Below are positions 1-5,794 of a stretch of 6,032 nucleotides of DNA, piece after piece. A model generated the notes under the pieces. The model worked only from the letters and a program-made list of their open reading frames with translations. It made no database searches and had not been told where the DNA came from. Source of the DNA: Chloroflexota bacterium (GTDB taxonomy: Bacteria; Chloroflexota; UBA5177; JANWHV01); assembly GCA_028287725.1 (NCBI GenBank), contig JAQBPC010000234.1:1-6032 (forward strand). The letters run 5' to 3'. The position numbers and the translations under genes are program-made. The first letter of the stretch is position 1. The number at the start of each line of letters is the position of its first letter.

Positions 1-645
1 ACCGAGAATGCGTGGACCAGTAGCTCCGAGCGCGCGCGCCGCCTCCACGAACTCCCGTTCTTTCAGAGACAGTACCATGCCATGAATTACGCGCGCGGTC
101 GTAGTCCAATAGAGGATGGCGATAACGATTATTATGTTGGTTAGGCTTGGACTGGTTATAGCGATCAGCGCTATGGCAAACAAAAGTACTGGGAACGCCA
201 TCATGATGTCGGTAAAGCGCATCAAGATGTTGTCGACCCAACCGCCCGCATAGGCGGATATTGCGCCGACCGCAACACCGATCACCATGGCAATGCCATT
301 CGCCACAACTCCAATAGTCAGGGACACGCGTGCGCCGTAGATCAGACGGCTCAGCAAGTCTCGGCCCAGGTCGTCCGTGCCAAACAGGAACTTATGGCTG
401 GGAGAAAGCGGGGCGCCGACATCCGTCAGGCCATCGGTAAACTGCGTGTTGGGATCATGCGGAGCCAACGCAGGTGCAAACACCGCGAGGACGACGAACC
501 CGAGCACGATAAGCGCGCCGAACAACGCCAGCTTGTCGCGCCGCAAGCTGTCCCACATGCGGCGCCAGAGACCGCTCTCAAACTCCACGACTGGAGCCGA
601 AGCGTCCCCCGGGCCGGCAAGGGTAGTCACAATCTGGTGGTCCAT
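1..645 (-). CDS. DppC/OppC-type ABC transporter permease (3' end cut by window edge)
   Basis: This is an inner-membrane permease subunit of a peptide/nickel-type ABC importer; it would form half of the membrane channel with a DppB-like partner. 215 residues are visible, and the frame is open to the left edge. Residues 25-60 hold a short amphipathic stretch (W-R-R-M-W-D-S-L-R-R-D-K) and the first membrane segment, the usual OppC N-terminal domain. Then comes the family signature F-G-T-D-D-L-G-R-D-L-L-S-R at 88-100, followed by about three more hydrophobic segments (roughly 106-132, 145-165, 170-190). The EAA loop, which contacts the ATPases, begins at E201-A-A-R-A-L-G-A. The ATG at 645 is preceded by GGAGGC (652-657) with a 6-nt spacer; the ATG at 650 hits a stop after seven codons. 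About 60-90 C-terminal residues should be missing. It lies 73 nt downstream of the dppF-like gene and is probably co-transcribed with it. The substrate (peptide, nickel or other) cannot be told from the permease. Confidence 0.93.
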   Translation of the reverse strand, partial: MDHQIVTTLAGPGDASAPVVEFESGLWRRMWDSLRRDKLALFGALIVLGFVVLAVFAPALAPHDPNTQFTDGLTDVGAPLSPSHKFLFGTDDLGRDLLSRLIYGARVSLTIGVVANGIAMVIGVAVGAISAYAGGWVDNILMRFTDIMMAFPVLLFAIALIAITSPSLTNIIIVIAILYWTTTARVIHGMVLSLKEREFVEAARALGATGPRILG

Positions 646-651
646 CTCATT

Positions 652-657
652 GCCTCC
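652..657 (-). promoter_or_regulatory. Shine-Dalgarno site of the permease gene
   Basis: On the minus strand GGAGGC sits 6 nt before the ATG at 645. It fixes that start over the nearby out-of-frame ATG at 650. Confidence 0.7.
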
Positions 658-718
658 ATACGCTGCGAGAAAGGTACGGGATAATGCCAAAAGGTTGAAT
701 CGTGCGTGATGTGATCGG

Positions 719-1720
719 TCAGGCGCGTGCGATTGATTCACCTGCAAAGTGGCACGCGACCCAATGCCCAGGCTTGACCTCGCGCCAGGCCGGTATCTCC
801 TGTTTGCACTGATCGCGGGCGATTGGGCAACGAGTGTGAAACACGCAACCCGATGGAGGATTCACCGGTGATGGGACGTCGCCGCTCAGAATAATCCTTT
901 GACGGGAATCTTCCAGGTCAGGATCAGGCACAGGGACAGCCGATATCAATGACTGGGTATAGGGGTGAAGCGGCTCGGCGTACAGCGCCTGGTTCGCGCT
1001 CAACTCCATAAACTTGCCGAGATACATGACGGCCACACGATCGCAGATATGACGCACGACGGCCAGATCGTGTGCAATGAAGAGGTACGTGAGCTTGAGC
1101 TCTCGCTGTAAGTCCTCGAGCAGATTGATAATCTGAGCACGAATCGAAACATCGAGCGCGGAAATAGGCTCATCACAAACGATGAAGTCGGGGTTCACGG
1201 CCAGTGCGCGGGCAATGCCTATGCGCTGTCGCTGACCGCCGGAAAACTCGTGCGGGTACCGGCTGGCAAATGAAGGATCCAATCCGACGATGTGCAGCAG
1301 CTCACCAACGCGCGCGGCCCTGGCACGGCCACTCGCCAGATTGTGTATAGCCAGTGCGTCGCCGATAATTGCGCCGACACGCATCCTGCTGCTCAGCGAG
1401 GCATACGCATCTTGGAAGATTATCTGCAGCTTCTGTCGAAGTCGGCGCATCTCGCCATCGGAAAGTTGAGTCAGATCTCGGCCATTGTAGATGACCTCGC
1501 CGCCCGTAGGGCGAACCAGTCGGATCACCGCGCGCCCGGTTGTACTTTTCCCGCAGCCGGATTCGCCGACCAAGCCTAACGTTTCACCTCTATAGACGTC
1601 AAACGTGAGACCGTCGACCGCCTTCACGCTTCCGCGCGGCCCGAAGAGACCCTTGCGACTCGTTGGAAAGTAGGTGCGTAGATCGCGCACAGAAAGTAAA
1701 GCCTCAGGGGCAGATGTCAC
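719..1720 (-). CDS. DppF/OppF-type oligopeptide ABC transporter ATP-binding protein
   Basis: This cytoplasmic ATPase subunit would drive import through the adjacent DppC-like permease, as a heterodimer with the upstream DppD-like ATPase. It has 333 residues, the normal length for the family. Visible motifs are: Walker A G52-E-S-G-C-G-K-S-T60; Q-loop Q103; signature F-S-G-G-Q at 159-163; Walker B F-I-V-C-D-E-P with D183/E184; D-loop S-A-L-D at 187-190; and switch histidine H217. The C-terminal oligopeptide-transporter domain (H-P-Y-T from 252) ends with cysteines C292, C298, C305 and C323. That pattern is shared with the partner ATPase and, in some Opp/Dpp ATPases, is reported to hold an iron-sulfur cluster. 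The start is GTG at 1720; a GGAG (1732-1735) lies 11 nt upstream, a slightly long spacing. The gene follows the upstream ATPase by 18 nt, so an operon is very likely. All catalytic residues are present. Confidence 0.95.
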   Translation of the reverse strand: MTSAPEALLSVRDLRTYFPTSRKGLFGPRGSVKAVDGLTFDVYRGETLGLVGESGCGKSTTGRAVIRLVRPTGGEVIYNGRDLTQLSDGEMRRLRQKLQIIFQDAYASLSSRMRVGAIIGDALAIHNLASGRARAARVGELLHIVGLDPSFASRYPHEFSGGQRQRIGIARALAVNPDFIVCDEPISALDVSIRAQIINLLEDLQRELKLTYLFIAHDLAVVRHICDRVAVMYLGKFMELSANQALYAEPLHPYTQSLISAVPVPDPDLEDSRQRIILSGDVPSPVNPPSGCVFHTRCPIARDQCKQEIPAWREVKPGHWVACHFAGESIARA

Positions 1721-1738
1721 AGTAGCGTTCGCTCCATA

Positions 1739-2728
1739 CTAGGCGGCGTCTTCACGAGTCACGTTGTTATGACAAGCGATGGCATGGCGGTCACCGACTG
1801 AGCGAAGTGTTGGCCGATCAACCCGGCAGATTTCCGTTACATATGGGCAGCGCGCTTGGAAAGGGCAGCCCTTGGGGAGTCGAGCAAGATCGGGAGGCAG
1901 TCCTTCGATCTGGGGAAGACGGTTCGACCGCACACGATCGAGTCTCGGCACCGACCGGAGCAATCCGATTGTGTATGGATGTCGCGGATTGTAGAAAATG
2001 TCCCGGCGCGATGCTTCCTCCACAATGGTACCCGCGTACATCACGATGATTCGGTCACACATTCCGGCCACGACGCCGAGGTCGTGGGTGATAAGCAGCA
2101 CCGCGGTATTTTGCTCCCGCATCGTGGTCCGCATAAGTTCAAGGATTTGTGCCTGAATCGTCACGTCGAGCGCGGTAGTCGGCTCGTCTGCGAGCACCAA
2201 TTTTGGATGGCAGGATAAGGCAATGGCTATCACAACCCGCTGGCGCATGCCGCCGCTTAGCTGATGGGGATAATCATGGATTCGTCGCTCGGCGGCGGGA
2301 ATTCCGACCAAACGAAGCATATTTATTGAATGCTCCAATGCCGCGGATTTGCTAAGACCGAGATGCAGCTGTACAGCCTCGGTCATTTGCCGGCGAATTC
2401 GGAGCATTGGGTTGAGCGACGTCATTGGATCTTGAAAGACCATGCTCAGCTCGCCGCCACGTATCGAACGCATCTCGCGAGCGCTGAGCTTCAGGAGATC
2501 CCTCCCGCCGAATTCCACCGAGCCGCCGGCAATTTGACCTGGAGGATCCGGAATGAGTCGCATGAGTGACAGGGCAGTCGCACTCTTGCCACAACCTGAC
2601 TCGCCGACCATGCCGACGATTTCTCCAGCGTCAAGGTAAAAGCTTACGCGGTCCACGGCCGTTACAAGGCCCCGCGCCGATCGGAAGACTGTACGCAGAC
2701 CGGATACATCAAGCAGGTGGTTAGCCAG
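1739..2728 (-). CDS. DppD/OppD-type oligopeptide ABC transporter ATP-binding protein, probable CTG start
   Basis: This is the first ATPase of the peptide/nickel-type importer, pairing with the downstream DppF-like protein. With the CTG start at 2728 it has 329 residues, typical for the family. The first GTG, at 2656, would give only 305 and would delete the first beta-strand of the nucleotide-binding fold. In-frame residues 5-24 (L-L-D-V-S-G-L-R-T-V-F onward) match the standard DppD opening, and an in-frame TGA at 2738-2740 limits any further extension. No ATG, GTG or TTG occurs between that stop and 2656, and GAGG (2736-2739) sits 7 nt before the CTG. In 329-residue numbering: Walker A G42-E-S-G-C-G-K-S-A-T51; Q99; signature L-S-G-G-M 157-161; Walker B D181/E182; switch H215; C-terminal cysteines C288, C294, C301 and C319. 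It is the first gene of the visible operon. The function is certain; the start is inferred. Confidence 0.94.
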   Translation of the reverse strand: MANHLLDVSGLRTVFRSARGLVTAVDRVSFYLDAGEIVGMVGESGCGKSATALSLMRLIPDPPGQIAGGSVEFGGRDLLKLSAREMRSIRGGELSMVFQDPMTSLNPMLRIRRQMTEAVQLHLGLSKSAALEHSINMLRLVGIPAAERRIHDYPHQLSGGMRQRVVIAIALSCHPKLVLADEPTTALDVTIQAQILELMRTTMREQNTAVLLITHDLGVVAGMCDRIIVMYAGTIVEEASRRDIFYNPRHPYTIGLLRSVPRLDRVRSNRLPQIEGLPPDLARLPKGCPFQARCPYVTEICRVDRPTLRSVGDRHAIACHNNVTREDAA

Positions 2729-2735
2729 AGCAGTA

Positions 2736-2739
2736 CCTC
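2736..2739 (-). promoter_or_regulatory. Shine-Dalgarno site supporting a CTG start of the dppD-like gene
   Basis: GAGG on the minus strand overlaps the in-frame TGA stop and lies 7 nt before the CTG at 2728. This is standard spacing, and no ATG, GTG or TTG codon is available in frame before 2656. It is the main local evidence for the rare start codon. Confidence 0.55.
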
Positions 2740-2788
2740 AAATGTGTAAATATGAGTGCGGCATCTCCGCCGTCGGAAACTGTGCTGA

Positions 2789-2794
2789 AGTATA
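2789..2794 (-). promoter_or_regulatory. Candidate -10 box for the ABC transporter operon
   Basis: On the minus strand TATACT matches five of six bases of the sigma70 -10 consensus. It would give a leader of about 54 nt before the CTG start. No TTGACA-like box is visible 16-18 nt upstream, so the promoter would need an activator or is not real. The inverted repeat at 2800-2821 overlaps where a -35 box would sit. Confidence 0.25.
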
Positions 2795-2799
2795 TACGA

Positions 2800-2821
2800 T
2801 TCACCATGAGAGGTAGGTGAA
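2800..2821. repeat. Inverted repeat TTCACC-N10-GGTGAA, possible operator
   Basis: Two perfect 6-base arms flank a 10-base spacer, so the half-sites are centred 16 bases apart. It lies just upstream of the candidate -10 box of the transporter operon. The position fits a regulator site, but a repeat this short can easily occur by chance in about 300 bases. Confidence 0.25.
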
Positions 2822-2950
2822 GCGGCGCCTTACCCGCCCTCAGAAGCAAGTCCCATTCCGGCACCATGGCTAGTCTGATCAATGTCTAAATACGTAGTTG
2901 AGTTACACGAAGTGGCCACCAGTGCATCGGAGCGGTCCTGTATCTGATGC

Positions 2951-2979
2951 GTGTCATCAGCGCGCAATACGGCTAGAAT
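2951..2979 (+). promoter_or_regulatory. Candidate sigma70 promoter of the SRPBCC gene
   Basis: GTGTCA (2951-2956, four of six to consensus) and TAGAAT (2974-2979, five of six) are separated by an ideal 17 nt. Transcription would begin near 2986, leaving about 40 nt of leader before the TTG start at 3028. That leader would be only about 11 nt before the ATG at 2998, which favours the TTG. Confidence 0.4.
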
Positions 2980-3015
2980 ATCCATCAACACTGCACTATG
3001 CGAAGTAGCTTTCCG

Positions 3016-3020
3016 AGGAG
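3016..3020 (+). promoter_or_regulatory. Shine-Dalgarno site deciding the SRPBCC start
   Basis: AGGAG lies 7 nt before the TTG at 3028, close to the ideal distance. No comparable site precedes the upstream in-frame ATG at 2998, so the TTG is the better start. Confidence 0.6.
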
Positions 3021-3027
3021 TGGTCCG

Positions 3028-3468
3028 TTGGCACAGATTCGCGTAGAAGCCAAGCGTGAGGTCGCCGCCGACCCTGCCCGCGTGTTCAAAAGTATCGCCG
3101 ACTATGGCCCAGGCCGACTGAAATGGCTTCCGGAGAACTACAGTGAGCTCGTGGACGAGCGTGGCCGGAAAGGCTCGGATACGTTAGTTCGGTACCGCCT
3201 GAAGGTGGGGCCGCGAGAGCGTGAGTACCACATGCGAATCCTGGAGGCAGTGCCGGGATCTACGGTGGTGGAGACGGATACGGCGTCGAGCATGACGGTT
3301 ACCTGGCACGTAGCGCCGCGCGATTCGGGCAGCGAAGTGAAGGTGATCAGCCAATGGAGCGGATCCGGTGGAATAGGCGGCTTTTTCGAGCGCCGCTTTG
3401 CCCCGAGCGGCTTGAAGAAGGTACTTGACCAAGCGCTTGCCGGACTGGCAAGTTCTGTTTCAGGCTAG
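3028..3468 (+). CDS. SRPBCC (START/polyketide-cyclase-like) family protein
   Basis: This is a small soluble protein of 146 residues, the usual size for a single SRPBCC domain, a helix-grip fold with a deep pocket for a hydrophobic ligand. The opening (I-R-V-E-A-K-R-E-V-A-A-D-P-A-R-V-F, residues 4-20) is the typical first strand and helix: charged beta-strand, then 'aDPa.VF..iadyg'. Alternating strands follow (51-62, 66-73, 79-85, 88-96, 103-110). A long C-terminal helix runs from about 126 to 143 (L-K-K-V-L-D-Q-A-L-A-G-L). No signal peptide or membrane segment is seen. The start is set at TTG 3028 because AGGAG precedes it by 7 nt. Starting at ATG 2998 would add ten residues with no ribosome site. 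The family includes cyclases, lipid carriers and stress proteins; nothing here identifies the ligand. It precedes the cation antiporter by 105 nt on the same strand, but a separate promoter may serve that gene, so a functional link is unproven. Confidence 0.85.
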   Translation: MAQIRVEAKREVAADPARVFKSIADYGPGRLKWLPENYSELVDERGRKGSDTLVRYRLKVGPREREYHMRILEAVPGSTVVETDTASSMTVTWHVAPRDSGSEVKVISQWSGSGGIGGFFERRFAPSGLKKVLDQALAGLASSVSG

Positions 3469-3478
3469 GGCACGGTCT

Positions 3479-3505
3479 TTGACACACATAGCAGGGCACC
3501 AAAAT
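3479..3505 (+). promoter_or_regulatory. Candidate promoter of the cation antiporter gene
   Basis: A perfect TTGACA (3479-3484) lies just after the SRPBCC stop. The best -10 candidate is CAAAAT (3500-3505, four of six), with a short spacer of 15 nt. The -35 box is striking, but the -10 is mediocre, so confidence is limited. If real, the antiporter can be expressed apart from the SRPBCC gene. Confidence 0.33.
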
Positions 3506-3573
3506 AGCGGACCTCGTGTCACACCGGCGTTCGGCGAGCCATTGGTGGGTGGTGGCACTGGCGAGGGGCATTA

Positions 3574-4707
3574 ATGCCCAGACGGACCGCGTTTGGCACG
3601 AAACGGATACATCATAGCTCGGGCGAACCGGGACGTTCTCGACGACGTTTTCTGCTAAGCCAAGCAGAGTCTATAAAGCTCGCGATCGCCTGTGTAGCGC
3701 TGGCATTCTCCTTCGTGCTCCACCAGACATCGCTCACTGTTCCGACATTTATCGTTACAGCGGCGTGCCTTGCAGTGCTGGCGACCCTCGTTGGAGATGG
3801 CACGGAGCAGCTCAGCTCCCGACTTGGACCGGGCGCCACCGGCGTGTTGCAATCTGCCCTTGGCAACTTGCCCGAGCTGTTTATCGGCATATTTGCATTA
3901 CGCGCCGGCCTTGTGGGCGTGGTACAGGCGGCGCTCGTGGGTTCAATCCTGGGAAACAGCTTGCTTGTGCTCGGGCTAGCCTTTACGGTGGGCGGACTGC
4001 GGAACGGCACTCAGAAGTTTAACGTTGATGCACCGCGAGCTATTGCCACACTCACAATACTGGCCGTCTCGGCAATTGCCATTCCAACGTTAGCGGGCCA
4101 GTTTCATACACCGGCTGCCAGTCATGTAGAAGCATTGAGTGTCGCCTGCGCGGTCGTGTTACTGCTTGTCTTTGCGGCGGGCATCCCATCCTCGCTGCGA
4201 GGAGGGCCAACCAGTTTCGGCGGACGAGACGAGCTTGCCAGCGTGTGGCCAGTTTGGCTTGCTGTGCTCGTAATGATCTTTGCGAGTGTAGCCGCCGCCT
4301 TTGTATCCGATTGGTTTGTGACGGCCCTCATGCCTGCTACAGCTGCCCTGCACCTGTCGCAAACGTTTACCGGGCTAGTCATTGTCGCACTCGCGGGAAA
4401 CGCAGTCGAAAACGTTGTTGGGGTGCAGCTGATGGCAAGAAACGAGCCAAATTACGGCATCAGCGTGATTCTCAACAGTAGCTTACAGGTTGCGCTCGGT
4501 CTGATTCCCGCATTGGTGCTGCTGAGCTATGTAATCGGTGCGCCAATACCATTGACGCTCGTTCTACCGCCACTCTTGGTGGCCGCGCTTCTGCTCGCAG
4601 CGATTCTTGGTCCGCTAATAGTCTACGACGGTGAGTCCACGTGGCTCGAGGGTATCTCGCTGATTGGACTCTACGTAATCATCGCGGCGGGCTTTTGGTG
4701 GGGCTAG
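3574..4707 (+). CDS. CAX-type Ca2+/H+ (cation/proton) antiporter
   Basis: This is an integral inner-membrane exchanger of the CaCA superfamily, CAX branch, which typically expels Ca2+ in exchange for protons. It has 377 residues and about 11 hydrophobic segments: one N-terminal helix (35-50) followed by two inverted halves, as in CAX proteins. The first alpha-repeat carries G97-N-L-P-E101 followed by G-S-I-L-G-N-S (123-129). The second carries G275-N-A-V-E279-N and later N301-S-S-L-Q305. E101 and E279 are the expected cation-binding acidic residues. The ATG at 3574 has GAGGGG (3563-3568) just upstream, and no other good start precedes the first helix. The first 32 residues form a basic cytoplasmic extension with R21-S-R-R-R-F-L-L at its end, longer than needed. 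Ion specificity (Ca2+ versus Na+, K+ or other) cannot be read safely from the sequence. It ends 37 nt from a convergent gene. Confidence 0.92.
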   Translation: MPRRTAFGTKRIHHSSGEPGRSRRRFLLSQAESIKLAIACVALAFSFVLHQTSLTVPTFIVTAACLAVLATLVGDGTEQLSSRLGPGATGVLQSALGNLPELFIGIFALRAGLVGVVQAALVGSILGNSLLVLGLAFTVGGLRNGTQKFNVDAPRAIATLTILAVSAIAIPTLAGQFHTPAASHVEALSVACAVVLLLVFAAGIPSSLRGGPTSFGGRDELASVWPVWLAVLVMIFASVAAAFVSDWFVTALMPATAALHLSQTFTGLVIVALAGNAVENVVGVQLMARNEPNYGISVILNSSLQVALGLIPALVLLSYVIGAPIPLTLVLPPLLVAALLLAAILGPLIVYDGESTWLEGISLIGLYVIIAAGFWWG

Positions 4708-4744
4708 CTGCCGAATTTCGCCTGCATAAACCTTGCGCTCAGAA
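4708..4744. other. Short convergent gap without a visible terminator
   Basis: Only 37 nt separate the stops of the antiporter and zinc-ribbon genes. I see no GC-rich hairpin followed by a T run in either direction, so transcripts may overlap at their 3' ends or end by a factor-dependent route. Confidence 0.5.
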
Positions 4745-5467
4745 TCAAGGGGCCAGGAGTAGCCGGCCACAGCTCGGGCAGGATGGTACGCCCGTGTGCG
4801 CTCGGATCATCTGGACGGAGGCGGCAGGTACCGACCTATGGCAGTTCGAGCATTCGCCTGCAATCGCCTCGGCAAATGGTCGGCCACCGGTCTTCGGATA
4901 GAGCGCCCTGTAGCGATCCCGGATGTCAGGCGGTAATTTCTGAGCGGCGTCGCGACGGACCGCATCGATCGCGGCGAGCCGCCGTTCAGCATCAGCCACC
5001 TCGCGTTCGGCCGCGGCCTGCCTGTCCTCGGCGGCACGCTCCTCGGAGGCAAGGGCGGCCGTTAGTCCTGGTACTGCAGACTTGGCAGTATCTTCGTTGC
5101 TCGTCGCGAGTAGCCACGCTTCGTCGTTCTGTACCGCGGTGGCCTGAAGGTTCTCCAGCTCCGTTTGAGCGGCCTGAACCTCACGCTCCGACTGCAGTCT
5201 GCCGGAAGCAAGACGCGCCTCGGTTCGTTTCGTTCGAAGGTTGGTGTCTTCAATCTGGTCCTCGATCGCCCGACGCGCAGTTGATGCGTGAGCGACTGCT
5301 TGCTCGGCTTCACTTAGCCGAGTACGCGCCGCCCCCAGACGGACGTCGAGCGTCGCACGCTCTTTGGCATGCGAAAGCGCGGACCTAACGGCAACACGCT
5401 CACCGTCTTCATAGGCAAGCTGGCGTAACGCGTCCCACACCTCTGCCGACAGGCTTGCATCTGCCAT
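4745..5467 (-). CDS. Coiled-coil protein with C-terminal C4 zinc ribbon (COG1579 / zf-RING_7 type)
   Basis: The protein has 240 residues, the standard length of this family. Residues about 10-175 are a charged, Ala/Glu/Arg-rich, almost proline-free stretch typical of a long antiparallel coiled-coil hairpin. Next comes a short linker containing P-P-D-I-R-D-R-Y (179-186). The zinc ribbon follows, with C206-S-N-C209 and C230-P-S-C233-G-R-L-L, and all four metal ligands are present. Better-studied relatives, Helicobacter HP0958/FlgZ and chlamydial CdsZ, bind sigma54 or RNA and support flagellar or secretion functions. In most bacteria the role is unknown, so none should be transferred here. It is cytoplasmic, with no signal peptide. 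The start is ATG 5467, directly after an in-frame TAA; only a weak ribosome site is visible. It lies 71 nt downstream of the 41-residue lysine-rich gene on the same strand, so the two are probably co-transcribed. Confidence 0.88.
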   Translation of the reverse strand: MADASLSAEVWDALRQLAYEDGERVAVRSALSHAKERATLDVRLGAARTRLSEAEQAVAHASTARRAIEDQIEDTNLRTKRTEARLASGRLQSEREVQAAQTELENLQATAVQNDEAWLLATSNEDTAKSAVPGLTAALASEERAAEDRQAAAEREVADAERRLAAIDAVRRDAAQKLPPDIRDRYRALYPKTGGRPFAEAIAGECSNCHRSVPAASVQMIRAHTGVPSCPSCGRLLLAP

Positions 5468-5538
5468 TTAAACCAAGTTTCTACGCCGGCCCATGGCGAA
5501 TATCGTGGCAGTGGTCGGAAAGCTGCTACTGCGCTCCA

Positions 5539-5664
5539 CTACTCGGCCGGCTCGCGAGCAGGCTCTTTAACCCGACTTTGAATAACGGGCGCTGCCTTTT
5601 CCTTTTTCTTGGTGGAAGTCTTGGGTTTACGGACTTCTTTCTTACCCTTGTCTTTCGAGGCCAC
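5539..5664 (-). CDS. Small lysine-rich hypothetical protein (41 aa, GTG start)
   Basis: I do not recognise this small gene. It begins at GTG 5664, with AGGA (5673-5676) 8 nt upstream, and ends at TAG 5539. The 41 residues include 11 Lys and 3 Arg against 6 acidic residues. The basic part (residues 4-23: K-D-K-G-K-K-E, then K-P-K-T-S-T-K-K-K-E-K) is followed by an Ala/Pro/Glu-rich tail ending A-R-E-P-A-E. It has no Cys, aromatic residue, hydrophobic core or signal peptide, so it is probably disordered and may bind nucleic acid or acidic surfaces; that is inference. Support for being real: a good ribosome site, a sensible stop, and a position first in a likely two-gene unit with the zinc-ribbon protein. 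It would be missed by a 60-residue cutoff. Confidence 0.6.
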   Translation of the reverse strand: MASKDKGKKEVRKPKTSTKKKEKAAPVIQSRVKEPAREPAE

Positions 5665-5676
5665 TTGGAGGTTCCT

Positions 5677-5700
5677 TTCACTCTTGCGACATGGAGTGAA
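5677..5700. repeat. Inverted repeat TTCACTC-N10-GAGTGAA in the leader of the small basic gene
   Basis: Two perfect 7-base arms surround 10 bases. In the minus-strand mRNA it could fold as a hairpin ending right against the AGGA ribosome site (5673-5676) of the 41-residue gene. As DNA it would straddle the start point expected from the TACACT box at 5700-5705. Either a regulator site or a leader hairpin is possible, as is chance. Confidence 0.4.
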
Positions 5701-5766
5701 GTGTACGGTTTTCCGCGATGGTGTGCGAACCCTCCAGTGTAAAATAGCCGACCCCTGCTGCAGCCG

Positions 5767-5794
5767 TTAACTCGGATAGACGGTACGCTATGTA
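5767..5794 (+). promoter_or_regulatory. Candidate promoter of the secreted-protein gene
   Basis: TTAACT (5767-5772) and TATGTA (5789-5794) are spaced by 16 nt. Both are only partial matches to sigma70 boxes. The location, about 30 nt before the ribosome site, is right. Confidence 0.25.

Larger units (their letters stand above)
2729..3027. other. Divergent intergenic region between the transporter operon and the SRPBCC gene
   Basis: This non-coding stretch of 299 nt separates genes running in opposite directions. It holds the transporter operon's ribosome site, a weak -10 candidate and a 6-bp inverted repeat near its left side, and a better promoter for the plus-strand gene near its right end. 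I see no convincing riboswitch fold, rho-independent terminator, tRNA or hidden gene in the middle. Short palindromes such as GTGGCCAC at 2912-2919 are too small to interpret. Confidence 0.6.

Noticed and set aside
377..709. Plus-strand frames of 110 and 96 codons near the left edge (377-709, 394-684)
   Set aside because: They lie opposite the permease, whose translation carries clear family motifs. Neither frame resembles a known protein.
1292..1579. Plus-strand frame of 95 codons
   Set aside because: It is a shadow of the DppF-like ATPase, which has all its motifs on the other strand.
1779..2594. Several frames of 62-120 codons on both strands
   Set aside because: All overlap the DppD-like ATPase. 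Their translations are low-complexity Arg/Ser/Pro-rich shadows of GC-rich coding sequence.
2912..2919. 8-bp palindrome GTGGCCAC in the intergenic region
   Set aside because: Perfect but short. A palindrome of this size needs no special explanation, and it is not placed at a clear promoter.
3515..3562. Possible hairpins between the SRPBCC and antiporter genes
   Set aside because: Only 3-4 bp stems (such as CCG/CGG and GCCA/TGGC) with no T run, so no terminator is called.
4783..5388. Plus-strand frame of 201 codons
   Set aside because: It is long only because it lies antisense to an Ala/Glu/Arg-rich coiled coil. The minus-strand zinc-ribbon protein explains the sequence, and the antisense product is Arg/Pro-rich with no domain.
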